A stretch of 32,016 bases of DNA from contig JAKSYS010000701.1 in the NCBI GenBank assembly GCA_022925895.1, positions 1 through 32,016 of the forward strand, written 5' to 3'. The notes under the pieces are model-generated. The model was not told the DNA's origin. It saw nothing but the letters and a program-made list of their open reading frames with translations, and did not search any database. The position numbers and the translations under genes were made by a program. Positions 1 to 9,262 of this stretch are shown here, in pieces (the first letter of the stretch is position 1; every line of letters begins with the position of its first letter). The stretch comes from Fragilaria crotonensis. Its lineage: Eukaryota; Bacillariophyta; Fragilariophyceae; Fragilariales; Fragilariaceae.

Positions 1-32
1 GGTTTGTCACAGAACAAACAACAAGAAACTGA

Positions 33-499
33 CTTGTTTTGTTATCACTTGTTGGAAACAGCGGAATTGGTACATGGACTGATGAGGACAACAACCTACC
101 CGTAAGTTACACTATGATACTAAATGAAATGAAAACCACATCCTAACTTCTGACCAATCTTTGCAATACATGTTCGCACACCACTTTACACATTCTCCAG
201 GAACAAGGGTGCTCAAGTGATAATGGGGAGGCTGTGGTTGGTCACAGGTGGGAATGAGGAAATACGATGAATTATACATGGCCATCAAGAATGATAGAAA
301 GAAATCAACCACCCCAACATTCAACCAGGAACTACTTAAAATGTTTCTGTCCAGAAGGAAAAAGGAGTCTGGCCGGGGGGTCAGGAAACAATTTGATGAC
401 AAGGGTAAGAAACGCCCACACAAGTGCATTGATGTATTTGACGAGGACTCTGATGAGGAGGATGATAACTACTCCAGTCATCTTGCTCCTGAACTGTGA
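33..499 (+). CDS. 3' part of a split host-like gene, cut by element A
   Basis: This is probably the last part of a cellular gene of unknown function. A frame open from 33 reads to a strong 5' splice donor, GTAAGT, at 102-107. The same frame resumes in phase after an acceptor ending CAG at 245-247 (a 146 bp intron) and continues to 494. The second exon encodes a lysine/arginine-rich stretch followed by an acidic tail (DEDSDEEDD). A GTWTDED stretch in the first exon faintly recalls SANT/Myb domains, but this is too weak for a name. Element A enters at 495 and its LTR supplies a TGA four bases in, so the protein now ends in PEL. Across the empty site the frame would continue about nine more codons to a TAG near 12295. 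Exon structure is inferred from splice signals only. Confidence 0.4.
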
Positions 500-895
500 G
501 ACCCTCCCTAGTACGGCGGCTCCACAAACAGTGACTCGCTTGGGAGTCGGGTTAGGACAAAGCCGTCGCAATGAAGAGGAACGAACGCAGAAGCAAGAAG
601 GCACGACGCGTGGCGATGTCGATATCGAACGTGTGATGGGTGATGTGTTGGCGTTCGTGTTGTGGCTAAGTATATCCTTCGGCCTCTTCACCTTACGATC
701 AAATGGACCGGCAAGAATGCGATTGAGGGAATAAAGGATTATATTAGAAGTTGTGTGCCGATGGAGTACATCGCCTTAAGCTAAATTAGTCGGAGTTGCG
801 CATTTGATAGCGCATCAGCATCGACCGTAGATAGTCGACCGTGCGCAGTAGACAGTAGCACGGTGTCATGGAGATATATAGAATATGCACTGACA
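495..895 (-). repeat. Element A 3' LTR
   Basis: This 401 bp repeat matches 11863-12262. Read on the minus strand it starts TGTCAGTGCATA and ends CTCACA, the TG...CA form. Compared with the other copy there is an extra C near 507, two extra bases near 607, one substitution near 629, one missing C near 692 and one missing G near 772. These account exactly for 401 against 400 bp. The pol reading frame runs into this LTR before stopping at 781. Confidence 0.92.
683..729 (-). promoter_or_regulatory. Conserved LTR core motif (putative promoter and transcript start), element A
   Basis: In element orientation this reads CCCTCAATCGCATTCTTG, then GCCGGTC, then GATCGTAAG and GTGAAGAGG. The same ordered blocks lie in the LTRs of B (6954-6990) and D (23207-23253), while most of the rest of these LTRs has diverged. 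About 25-35 bases upstream all three carry CACAACTTC, followed in A and D by TAATATA. A TATA-like box plus an initiator-like CTCAAY suggests a core promoter and the start of the R region. That role is inference; the conservation is seen directly. A second copy in element A lies at 12048-12095. Confidence 0.5.
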
Positions 896-1565
896 CACTC
901 CCATTGTGAGCATAGGTCGCAATGAGCAAACAGAAGTGCATCGGGAAGAGAAGAGAGATTAGGCGACATTGGTGCCCAGGGAGCGCCATAGTGACCCATG
1001 AGACGACGGACATGACGATGGTGCAAGGTGGAGCCGAGTGACTTTGTCAAGGAGTCCGCAGAATTGACGACGCCAGGGATATGAGAGAGAACAATTTCTC
1101 CATTAGCCTTCCATTCTTGCAGAGCGAAGTGCTGAATGTCGATATGGCGCGCACGTGGCGTTGGACGACTTGCGTTCACCATGAGGATGGCAGCGGCGTT
1201 ATCTTCAAACAGGGTCGTCGGTTCGAGCTGTGGATAACCGAGTTCGAGAAGTATGGACCGCAAGTATTTCGCAATCTTGGCGGCGTGAACGGCAGCGAGG
1301 AATTCCGCCTCAGTGGAACTCGTGGAGACCGTCGATTGTATCTTGGATTTATACGCCAAGGGACCACCGCCGAGCATGAAAACGAGACCGGTGATTGAGC
1401 GACGGTAGTCAGATCGGTAGCGTGCGCGGCATCCACGTATCCGGCGAGTTCGGTAGGCGACTGTGGTTGCGGGAAAACAGGAGAGATGGATCGGATGGCA
1501 GAGGTTGGAAAACGCCGGGCGGAAGCGATGTAATGAGAGTGCGTCGCCAATAGAACAAACCCCAA
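781..1565 (-). pseudogene. Element A RNase H domain (frameshifted)
   Basis: This is the C-terminal RNase H of the copia polyprotein, which removes the RNA strand during reverse transcription. The first catalytic stretch (GYVDAAHATDL) lies in one frame near 1430-1460. The rest lies in another frame below 1377: STSSTEAEF with the catalytic Glu, EDNAAAI with the second Asp, then HIDIQHF and the terminal TKSLG typical of copia pol ends. The frame change is near 1380-1400. The last frame continues beyond the purine tract into the LTR and stops at 781. Family assignment is firm; function is lost in this copy. Confidence 0.85.
896..906 (-). other. Element A polypurine tract
   Basis: On the minus strand CAATGGGAGTG directly precedes the 3' LTR. 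This is the expected position for the plus-strand DNA primer. B has CAATGGGGGAGTG in the same place. Confidence 0.75.
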
Positions 1566-1619
1566 TTTTTCGTCATACGAAGATATCGCGCTACGCGTCG
1601 TAGGGCATCGTAGTGGACT

Positions 1620-2147
1620 TTAGCCGGATGATCGGAGAAACGAGCGAGCGTTGTGACTGCATATCCAATGTCCGGTCGAGCGACGACATATGTAAATTAA
1701 CGCGCCCAGGACACTTCGGTAGGAAAACCCAGCAGCCGTTTCAAGGTCACGGGATTCGGCAGTGTCATCACGAGGCGCAGTGGCGTAATCATCAAACATT
1801 TGTTGTGTTGTTGATGCGGCAAGAGGTTCAATTGGCTTCGTCAGCCTCACGTGATCCGGAAGATGACCAACCATAGTGCGCGAGCAGTTTGTCGATGTAA
1901 GACTCGCATGTGATCTTGATATATCGATCACATTGTTCGACGTCGACGCCATTGAAAGAATCCAAAACACCTTCGTCACGAAGATCGATACCGTCCTCAG
2001 AGCAGATGATGCGCACAAGGTCTCTGATCGCGTCGGGATTGACACAACCGATGGCCAAGTCATCGACTTGGCGACAGATGAGCATGCGATGGCCTTTGTA
2101 GACGCCTTGGTAGAGACTTCGCTCATGGGTTGTTGAAGTGAAGCCAT
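1620..2147 (-). pseudogene. Element A RT thumb/connection region (frameshifted)
   Basis: This frame partly overlaps the RT palm frame and carries the piece that follows it in copia polyproteins, including YRSVLGALIYICRRS, the usual YxxxxGxLxY block between RT and RNase H. Past that block this frame loses the family pattern near 1650 and another frame continues toward RNase H. Only the lower part (about 1640-1830) is likely to be original coding sequence. The upper part is a shadow of the palm frame. It should be read as one segment of a single broken pol gene. Confidence 0.6.
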
Positions 2148-2530
2148 GACGAGCGATGACGGAATTCACAAACTTCTCCCAAAGCGCGCCAGATTCCGGA
2201 TGACCTTGAAGGGCATGTTGGACAGGGAGCACCATGTCACGAGAGATGGCAACCTCGTATCGAGCAAGATACCAATCGGCATACTGGTCGTCGATGACAA
2301 CGAAAGTCGGTTGATTCGGTGGCGGTGAGTTCGCGTATGCGTTCGTTGCATCCACTTTTAAACTGACGAAGCCCTCGTGGGCACACAAGGCAAAGAAAAG
2401 ACGCATGCAAGGTTGTTCGATACAACTAGAGTAGGTGTTAGCCAACTTTAGTTGAGGTGCCGCACGAGGGGATCCGTCGCAACAGTTTCTCGCCTTGCGA
2501 GTGCCATCACCTTTGATGGCGTAGTTCCAA
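1828..2530 (-). pseudogene. Element A reverse transcriptase palm (frameshifted)
   Basis: This is the RNA-dependent DNA polymerase core of element A. The frame is open from about 2530. Counting from the Met at 2445, motif A is VDATNAYAN (residues 31-39) with the first catalytic Asp, motif B is the region around LQGHPESGALWE (79-90), and motif C is QVDD (126-129) in place of the commoner YVDD. Upstream, CCDGSP and EQPCMRLFFAL fit the fingers domain. The frame changes from the integrase frame near 2530-2560 and again near 1830. Both catalytic motifs are intact at sequence level, but the polyprotein is not. Confidence 0.88.
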
Positions 2531-4028
2531 TGTTGACGAAGGACAATCGCATCTTTTGGTGCGGGGACAGGGCACCATACATTTCCTGCTTTGCCATTGA
2601 GTCAAGCTGTTTGAATTCAGCAGCTTGCCACTCTTTCCAATTGGGAAGACGTCGGAGTTTACGTCGCGTGAAACTCCCAAGGCCTTGTTCTTCGGATGTT
2701 CCATGAGTCGTTGTGTTGAGCGATCGCAGCAGAAGCTGTACATGGTCATCATCGAGTTCGTCGGTATTGTCATGACGAGCGACATCATTGTCGATGGACT
2801 CTGCCGTCGAAGGTGAAGAGTTGATCGACGAGATGGTACGAAGCTGATCAACCGACAGATGAAGCGGCTGGTCGAGATGTCGATCGGTGACGGGGATGTA
2901 TCGGTCGGGAGCGAACACGATCTTGAAGGACGGTGCGTCGGAAGCCACAGCGGCGTGGAGAGCATCCAGGATGGACGCCGCGGTGAACACGGCCACGTCG
3001 TTGATTGAAACGACGAAGGCGCCGATATACTTTCGACGAACATTTCGGATCCGAGAGGCAGTGGTGTTTGGTATTACTCCAGAGACAAAGCCTCGTTTCC
3101 GAATATGACATTCTTTGATCTCGAAGCCGAGGCTGGGATGCTCACAAGAAATGTGAGGGGACAGTTCATCGAGGCGGTCGAAAGGATCGTCGGAAACATC
3201 CAAGTTGAGGAGCGGGAGGTCTAAACGATCAGGTTCGATGACGCCATCGTCGGCCAGGTTCCGTAGAAGCTTTACGTTCGGAGGCGGCTCACTAAGATCG
3301 TTCATTCCTTCGTCGAAGCGCGCATGGGTGGCAGTCTTGACGGTTGAGCTGGCAAGGTCGAAGTAGTACATGACCTTCAGGGAGCGCGAGTAGCCAAGGA
3401 AGGTGCCGAGTCGAGAGTTGGGAACGACGCGACCGTAGCGAGCGGTTGTTGGGCGCACGTGCATACGACATCCGAATGTCCGAAGCTTTGCCAGGTTGGG
3501 GAGCGGAGCGCCACACATTTCGTATGGGCTCGACGGTCGGTCGCCATGGGGAACAAAGTTGTAGAGTCGGATGTAATGGTAGAATGCATATGGCCAGAAG
3601 TTTGGTTGTAGATTCGCGCCAGAAAGCATGGCACGAAGTGCATCGCCGATTGTCTGGTGTGGTCGTTCGCCAGGTCCATTTTGGTGTGACGAGTCGGGAC
3701 CAGTAAGCTCAACTGCGTAGCCAAAGTTCGCAAAGGTACGGTGAATGTCGCGACATTTGCCGAGTTCGCCACCCCCATCCATGCGAACATACTTGTCTGG
3801 ACAATTAGGAGCATTGCTGGCAAGCCAGCTATTGATCCAATCGACGGGAGGAGCCTTTGTTGGGAAGGCACGACCGAATATACGGCCACTGAAGTGGTCG
3901 GTCAGTAGGACATAGCACGTCTCACCGTTGAGGCCGACGAGAGTGTTGTGTCGGATTGAATCGCGGCTCTTTTGGACCATGAAACCAAAGTCGATTGACA
4001 GGCCTTGGTTGCAAGTTGTCGCCCGCAT
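2448..4028 (-). pseudogene. Element A integrase core, PDZ-like linker and RT N-terminus
   Basis: This 526-codon frame carries the catalytic integrase core, which inserts the cDNA into the genome. The D-D-E residues are D13 (SIDFGF), D84 (RMDGGGEL) and E121 (NGPGERPHQ), with 36 residues between the last two, close to the usual D35E spacing. Conserved WPYAF and FGCRMHV blocks follow. Residues about 298-376 look like a PDZ domain: SLGFEIKE, then VIPNTTASR, then YIGAFVVSINDVAVFT and a helix-like ILDAL. The RT fingers begin at NWKEWQAAEF (463-472). The last 25 or so residues are out of frame: a neighbouring frame carries the expected sequence. The PDZ call is by pattern only. Confidence 0.85.
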
Positions 4029-4222
4029 TGTGGTCCCTGTTCCTTTGGAGTCTTCCGAAGCTTAGCGGCAAGGCAGATGGGACATTCTTCGAGCTCCGTC
4101 GGGAGCTTGAATTGTGGCATTCCTTTTACAAACCGGTGCATTTCTGATAAACGCCGGAAATTTATGTGTCCAAGGCGTTGATGCCACAGCATTCGCAAGG
4201 CCGAGCGGCTGAGGGATCGCAC
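3902..4222 (-). pseudogene. Element A GAG-pre-integrase zinc-binding domain
   Basis: This is the HHCC zinc-binding module at the N-terminus of copia integrase. The motif is LWHQRLGHINF with two His four residues apart, followed by ECPICLAAK with the Cys pair. It reads into the integrase core through a frame change near 4030-4060, beyond which the frame at 4028 takes over. The order relative to protease and integrase is the normal Ty1/copia order. Confidence 0.85.
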
Positions 4223-4444
4223 GACGTATGCTTCCTGGTGGTTCGGCGAGAATTCCGGAGGTCTTCGTCGGTGTCCAAGATGTCAGGACGTTCGGTAATG
4301 ATGTCCTGGTAATCGATTGTAATTCAATTCCTGCGGGAGCCATCCCATACCCATAGATGTAGGGCCTTGCGTTACCGTCAGGTGAAACGGGCAACAGGCC
4401 TAACGGTGGGTCCAGGGCAGGTGGAGAATGGCATGCGGTGCAAG

Positions 4445-5082
4445 TCATGCCGTCGGTCGGATCGAGGATCGTGGCGGCAGTGGCAGGTGCATGTTCCGTG
4501 CATAGTTTCGAACGAGGACTTGATCCGAAGGGAGCGGAGCCAGATGGGCTTCGGGCGACGGAGCAATCAAGGCTTCGGTGAACGTCAAACCTCCTCGACT
4601 TGCCGTCGGTTGCAAGATAATGTAGATGTCTTGCGAACTTCGGAGGCGATTCGGGAAGTGAATATGTCCGATGCTCTCGGTGAAGCTTGACATGTGGTAT
4701 CCATCGGTGCCCAGCTGCTTCGAAATGGCTGCGTGCGAAATAATGATGCCTGGAATTGTGGGAGTGTAGTACGTCCGAATGAACACGGACGATGGGCCTC
4801 CGGCATTTCCACGATTATCCACTGGTACACACAAGAAACCGACGCCGACAGGTTGGTGCGCGTGATGACCGGCATCAAAGAGGCGGACGTTTGTGCGGCG
4901 GAGTGGACGATAAGCAAACAAAGGTGGCGATCGTTGGCAGTGCAAGCCATGGATCCGTTGTCAGCATGTGCGAACGAGAGTTGGCGGGCACGATCATATG
5001 TCTCGGCCAACCGACGAAGCAGGATGGGATCGGGAGCAACGTCGAGACGGACGGTGTCGGACGTGGGAAGGGCAGGAAGCAC
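4445..5082 (-). pseudogene. Element A aspartic protease region (frameshifted)
   Basis: The polyprotein protease of copia elements should lie between the zinc knuckle and pre-integrase. Here a frame starting at 5082 contains FAHADNGSMACTANDRHL, with D-N-G-S placed like the D-S/T-G active site. The reading then moves near 4900 to a second frame, whose top contains FAYRPLRRTNVRLFDAG, and on toward VPVDNRGNAGG and the ILQPTAS region. D-N-G-S is an unusual variant, so the active-site call rests on position and flanking pattern. The segment is broken by at least one frameshift. Confidence 0.6.
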
Positions 5083-6080
5083 GTCGGCAACTGAAATGGA
5101 GATCGAATTGACGTTGGGGCTTCGAAACAGGCTTCAAAGTCGACTTCGTCTTCAGCGGTGGCACGGAGCGAATTCTGTTGATATCCCACGAGATCTTCTT
5201 TGTCGCCGTCGTCGTCGTCGTCGTTGGTGGCGGCGACGTCGATGTTGGCGGGTTCATCCTCCAAGATGCGATGCATTACTCGATTGTTGGCGCCAAGAGG
5301 TGGACGGTTGCGGGTGTTGGCAGAGTTCAGACGGCTGCGAAATTGTTTGTGTGAATTCGCAATCTGAGCCTTGAGCTGGGGATTGCGTTGTGCTAATCCT
5401 TCAGCGACGATATAATCCACAAAACGGTTGCAATCTTCCAGCTTGTGACCCGGGAGTTGGCAGCCAAGGCAAACGGAAGACGCATCTTGGTTTTGAGAGA
5501 TAGCCCGAACCATGAGATTGATTTCCTCATCGTCGAGGGTGGCGTCTGACGTCGACGACGAGAAATCCGGCGACGCGGTTTCGATCCTCCGGATGATGGA
5601 CGTCGGCGTTCTTCCTGACGGCGGATGCTGCGAGGATGGTGGGTCGCGGCCAATCTCGGAGGCATACTCGACGAAAGTCGTCGCGAGTTGCGCCAACGAA
5701 AGTTTGAACGGAAGCGTGCCGTCGAGGCCGGTGCGCTTGTCGCGTTCGACTAAACGTCGGATCTCGGGACGCCATTCGGACGTCAAATTGCGGACAGATA
5801 GATCGAGGGCCTCCGATTCGGTGTGCGAGTGGCTTGGCGCTCGCGTACCATGAAGTCTTGAAGCCGGCGGATGTACAAGCTGAATGTCTCCGTTCGTCGT
5901 TGGCGGGGAATTTCGCTTGCGGTCGAGAAGACTGAATGCAACAGGGGATGGTGGAGGCGAAATAGGAGTAGATAGCATGGTATCCCGCCTGCGGTGGGCA
6001 TCCTTCAACAGCGCCATGCTCCGGGAGCCATTGGGGAATGTGGAGTCCTGGCTCAAAGCAGTGTAGATCAGACCGGACAT
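4875..6080 (-). pseudogene. Element A gag C-terminal half with CCHC zinc knuckle
   Basis: This is the capsid C-terminal and nucleocapsid part of Gag, which packages the RNA. A perfect C-x2-C-x4-H-x4-C zinc knuckle, CLGCQLPGHKLEDC, is encoded at 5430-5471 (residues 204-217). Upstream residues include a helix-rich stretch (FKLSLAQLATTFVEYA) expected of a capsid domain. Downstream is an acidic run of five Asp encoded by GTC repeats near 5205-5225. The correct reading frame leaves this one near 5000 for the protease. The join with the gag frame above (6068-6746) needs frame changes near 6130 and 6080. Confidence 0.82.
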
Positions 6081-6746
6081 GAAGGAATCTTTCTCGGACG
6101 GAAGCAGGAGCCAAGTCCACCAAGCACCGTGGATTTCGTCTTCCTTGCGGATTCATACATCGGGCACCACACTCCCCATTGTAAGCATGTGGAACAAAAG
6201 AGTTTGAACCAGTGCACGAACGAATCATTTTTGGATGAGTCGAATCTTGGGAAGCTAGCCTTACGAAAATCTTTGAACTTGACCTCGCCATACATGAATT
6301 GACTCATGTAATCTTCGTAGGATTCGGCGCCGAAGGTGACCTCTGCAGAGAAAGGATGCATACGTGTAGGTGTCCGAGTCAAATTACCACCAGTTGTGCG
6401 TGGGCGAGCCGCCGAATTGAAGAGGGGGCGAGGTTCCGGGGGAGTGTGGAACCGTCCAGCAGTGATCGGAGGGCCGTGTCCGCTTGTTGGGCGAGTGTCC
6501 ACCGGTTGTCCACGGAAAGTGGGAAGTGCAGCCGTGGAGTCGGCTATCTCAACGTCCTCGACGGGCGGTGCGATTTCCTCGTTCATGCCGGGTGCGGTCT
6601 CGTTGATAGGGGCGTCCATCGGGGCAGACGTATCAACCACCGAAGGAGGGCCCTGGCGCGAGCGATGAGATCGACTCTCGTGAGTGCTCTGGGAAGATGC
6701 AGAGGATCCCGGCGGCTTTGGGATGTCGATATCCGGAAGTAGGAAG
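6068..6746 (-). pseudogene. Element A gag, middle segment (right of the B insertion in reading order)
   Basis: This continues the gag frame that begins at 11684 and was split by element B at the GGAAG site. The first codons after the junction complete the block IRFLLPD, which also occurs in the gag-like ORF of B. The segment is proline, serine and threonine rich, then gives a folded-looking stretch with FGAESYEDYMSQFMYG and DSFVHWFKLFCSTC. The frame stays open to about 6068, but the family pattern moves to another frame near 6130. No start codon is needed here; the segment is an exon-like fragment created by the insertion. Confidence 0.8.
6742..6746. repeat. Target-site duplication of element B, left copy
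   Basis: GGAAG lies immediately left of the 5' LTR of B and is repeated exactly at 11318-11322. Five bases is the usual copia duplication length. Confidence 0.92.
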
Positions 6747-7196
6747 TGTCAGTGCATCTTTTCACGCGCTTGTCTCAAGCTACTATTGCCATGCTACAGT
6801 ACGGTACATCCTCCTTACCGTAATCATTGGTACACTGTATCTCTATGGTACTGTTGTATGGCTATACTGACCGGACTACGGTAGTCTAAAAAGGAGTGGA
6901 TCTTCCCACTCCGGTCACAACTTCATCTTAGCTTAAACACTTACCCTCAACTGCATCTTTGCCGGTCTAGGATCGTAAAGGTGAAGAGGGATCGTTTGCT
7001 GCTTTGATACAACACTCTCAATCCTTCCAGAATACTCGCCGCGCGTACGGATACGCTTGTTCTCACTTGTTTCGACTTGTTCTGTCGATCAGCCTCGATC
7101 ATTGTCACTTGAGCGAGTCTTCCCTCCTTCCTTGCGTCTAACCCGCTCCCCGGCGAGCGAGCGTGAACGTAAGGCCTTGGAAAGATTGTTCTAACA
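6747..7196 (+). repeat. Element B 5' LTR
   Basis: This 450 bp LTR starts TGTCAGTGCATC and ends TTCTAACA. By eye it is identical to 10868-11317. The first ten bases match the LTR start of element A. Confidence 0.93.
6954..6990 (+). promoter_or_regulatory. Conserved LTR core motif, element B
   Basis: It reads CCCTCAACTGCATCTTTG, GCCGGTC, GATCGTAAAG and GTGAAGAGGG. It begins 207 bp from the LTR start, similar to D (213) and somewhat more than A (166). CACAACTTC lies about 35 bp upstream. A second copy is at 11075-11111 in the 3' LTR. A promoter or transcript-start role is inferred. Confidence 0.5.
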
Positions 7197-7211
7197 GGTT
7201 ATGAGCCCAAA
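7197..7211 (+). other. Element B primer-binding site (initiator tRNA anticodon arm)
   Basis: GGTTATGAGCCCAAA follows the 5' LTR directly. Its complement contains GGGCTCATAACC, which matches the anticodon stem-loop of eukaryotic initiator Met tRNA (CAU anticodon). Drosophila copia is known to prime from a 5' half of this tRNA cleaved in the anticodon loop. The next bases, CTCTGCT, could pair with the AGCAGAG 5' end found in many initiator tRNAs. Element A has the same 15 bases. Confidence 0.75.
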
Positions 7212-7370
7212 CTCTGCTAGGGTTAAGGATATATATCCATAAGCAGAGAACGTGATCCTACGCACTTCTTAACTGATGCACGCACACACCTCAGGCGCAA
7301 CCGGGTCAGCTTTAAGTAACTCAGCGATCCGACTTGCAGATTCACGAATCTAACATCGATTGCCATTCCT

Positions 7371-8576
7371 ATGTCGGACGCCGGGGAGATCCAGTACCCG
7401 AATAACCGTGTGTTGCTCACGGTCGACATTGAGGATTGTCCATTGGTAGAGTTCCCCCTCTGTCAACTTTTTGATTTTGCGACTTCAACTATTGTTGATG
7501 ATTACCTTGAGGTGTTGCAAAATTATGTTACGCAAGTTATCGAAGATACGACATGGCTTGACAAGCAATGCATGTCGCGTCTACTCAGCACTGAATTTGG
7601 GGTGTTCCACCGCGTGGACGATGGATCCATCTATTCATCGCGCCAACCAGCATTACAGAGGCGGATTATTCGGACACTACGGAGCTGCGGCGGAAGTCAT
7701 CGTCCATTGGAAATTCAACTTTTCATTCGTTTTCTGCTTCCCGACACCCACCTTCCTCCATGCAGAACAAAATTCCCTGTGACCATTCCCGACGGTATTG
7801 CCGCCCCCGGTTTGCATTCCAGTGGAGCTGTCGTTCAGGCAGATTGCGAGAGTCCATCCATCAGCAGCATGCTGTCTCCTGTCAAGGAGGACTCCGATGT
7901 CGCTCTATGGGCTGCCTTCAGTGTCACCGTTGCTCCCAGCAGCCCTGACTTTGTTTTGTTTTCCAATGGTGAGAACCAGGCTAAGCACAGCGACAGCCAC
8001 GGCATCCAACATGAGGCGGGTGGTTACATAGAAAACCCTATGACTGGAACCGAGGTTCATGATACTTCCCCCATGCGTGCTATTTCTCACCGAACTACAA
8101 TCCACGCCCATTTCCAACGTGCTGGAGACGACACGACGCCACCCGACGGAGATATTGCACAGACACAAACGAGCTGTGTTGCCGACGCCGTTTCCCCGCA
8201 TGCGGTGTTTGCCGCAGGGATGCAGTGCCTGCCGTCTATCTGGAATGTACCAGTTATGTCTGTGAGGGATGTTGTCGCGACACGAGCGTGTTCTGGGCGA
8301 ACTGCCATCGCAGCGGTTGACACAACGCCCAACCGTGGTATTGCTATTTCACTGTTGATCTTGACTGCTGTATTGTTCCTGTCCCCATCACTCCCTACTG
8401 GTGGCACTTGGACTGCTGATCAGGCTGTCGTTGCATGCCTCATGTTCTCGAAATGGCTGCTGATGAATCGGCTACTGCTCCCCATCAACATGCGGTTTCA
8501 ACCGATCGATCGTGGCCGCCACACGATGCCCATGTCTGTTTCCAGCCGATTTGGACAGTTTGTTAACACTTCTTGA
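7371..8576 (+). CDS. Element B gag-like protein with unrelated C-terminal extension
   Basis: This 401-residue protein is the only clear coding gene of B. Residues about 1-125 are homologous to the start of the A gag (11684): shared blocks are DIEDCP/DIVDCP, LEDTTWL/IEDTTWL, PALQR and IRFLLPD. After that the two proteins part. B continues with a low-complexity region and then a hydrophobic stretch, GIAISLLILTAVLFL, near residues 324-338 that could span a membrane. It ends with MRFQPIDRGR, which recurs twice in D. The ATG is 174 bp after the primer site, close to the 178 bp in A. The first domain may serve in trans packaging; the rest has no recognised function. Confidence 0.8.
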   Translation: MSDAGEIQYPNNRVLLTVDIEDCPLVEFPLCQLFDFATSTIVDDYLEVLQNYVTQVIEDTTWLDKQCMSRLLSTEFGVFHRVDDGSIYSSRQPALQRRIIRTLRSCGGSHRPLEIQLFIRFLLPDTHLPPCRTKFPVTIPDGIAAPGLHSSGAVVQADCESPSISSMLSPVKEDSDVALWAAFSVTVAPSSPDFVLFSNGENQAKHSDSHGIQHEAGGYIENPMTGTEVHDTSPMRAISHRTTIHAHFQRAGDDTTPPDGDIAQTQTSCVADAVSPHAVFAAGMQCLPSIWNVPVMSVRDVVATRACSGRTAIAAVDTTPNRGIAISLLILTAVLFLSPSLPTGGTWTADQAVVACLMFSKWLLMNRLLLPINMRFQPIDRGRHTMPMSVSSRFGQFVNTS

Positions 8577-8609
8577 CCCAACGAATGTTGATGACGCTCG
8601 TCTAATCCT

Positions 8610-8671
8610 GGTGCTATCCTTCTTGCTCATTGTGTCCCCTCTCTACCAGTGCATACAATGGGGGACTGTGT
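8610..8671 (+). repeat. Internal 3'-end module 1 of element B
   Basis: It contains CTTGCTCATTGTG, then ends CAATGGGGGACTGTGT, resembling the polypurine tract and LTR start of the same element. One base (C for G) distinguishes the tract from the functional one. Confidence 0.55.
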
Positions 8672-9194
8672 AGGACACCGCATTGACGTCACGTTTCCAA
8701 TGTTGATTCCAACCATTAGTTTCTTGAATGCAGACCTGGTTCTTGGCCAATTCGGTCCAACAGGGATCGATACCTGAGCTTGACCTCTGTGGGATCTTTG
8801 TCGTGGTGATGGAATTTTCTGAAGACTGGGTGATGTTTTTCTATGGGAGGTGTGGAAATGTCTGCATTATCGGTCAGCCATATGCCCATGCCCAGGCCCA
8901 CTGCAATGCTGTACCCATTTTGCCTTCGCATCAGCCTGACGGAACCGTTGGAGCCAGTCTCGCACCACCATCTCTTCCCGATTGTTGTGTGAAAACTGTC
9001 TCCTGTGTACTGCGGTTGAAGTATTCCTGTTGTGAGGACACCACATCATCTGCAGGTGCATACTTGGGATGTTACCACTCACGAGTCTCACACCGTGGAA
9101 CTCACGATTGTCACACCGTGCCTTCAACAATTATGGGGCAACCCTTGCTGGTAGCGCGATCAACACTTTGATGGAACCTTTGGTCCCAATGACG

Positions 9195-9262
9195 ATGCAC
9201 CCCTGTTCACTCATTGTTTTCCTTAATGGATGCCAACAAGGGGGGAGTGTGTCTGTGCATCG
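9195..9262 (+). repeat. Internal 3'-end module 2 of element B, with an LTR-like start
   Basis: It starts ATGCACCCCTGTTCACTCATTG, close to GATGCACTCCTGTTGCTCATTG before the true 3' LTR. It ends in GGGGGGAGTG followed by TGTCTGTGCATCG, one mismatch from the first twelve bases of the B LTR. It looks like the remains of an older LTR junction. Confidence 0.6.

Noticed and set aside
1081-1398. Plus-strand ORFs across 1000-5400, such as the 226-codon one at 4694.
   Set aside because: They are shadows of the minus-strand pol of A, which carries integrase, RT and RNase H motifs.
5196-5240. GTC/GTG trinucleotide run as a microsatellite or array.
   Set aside because: It encodes the acidic Asp run in the gag of A on the minus strand, is only about six units long, and has no spacers, so it is neither a CRISPR nor an expanded satellite.
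8728-9171. 147-codon plus-strand ORF in the interior of B.
   Set aside because: No recognisable domain, no good start context, and it sits in the module-rich region where many short frames are open on both strands.
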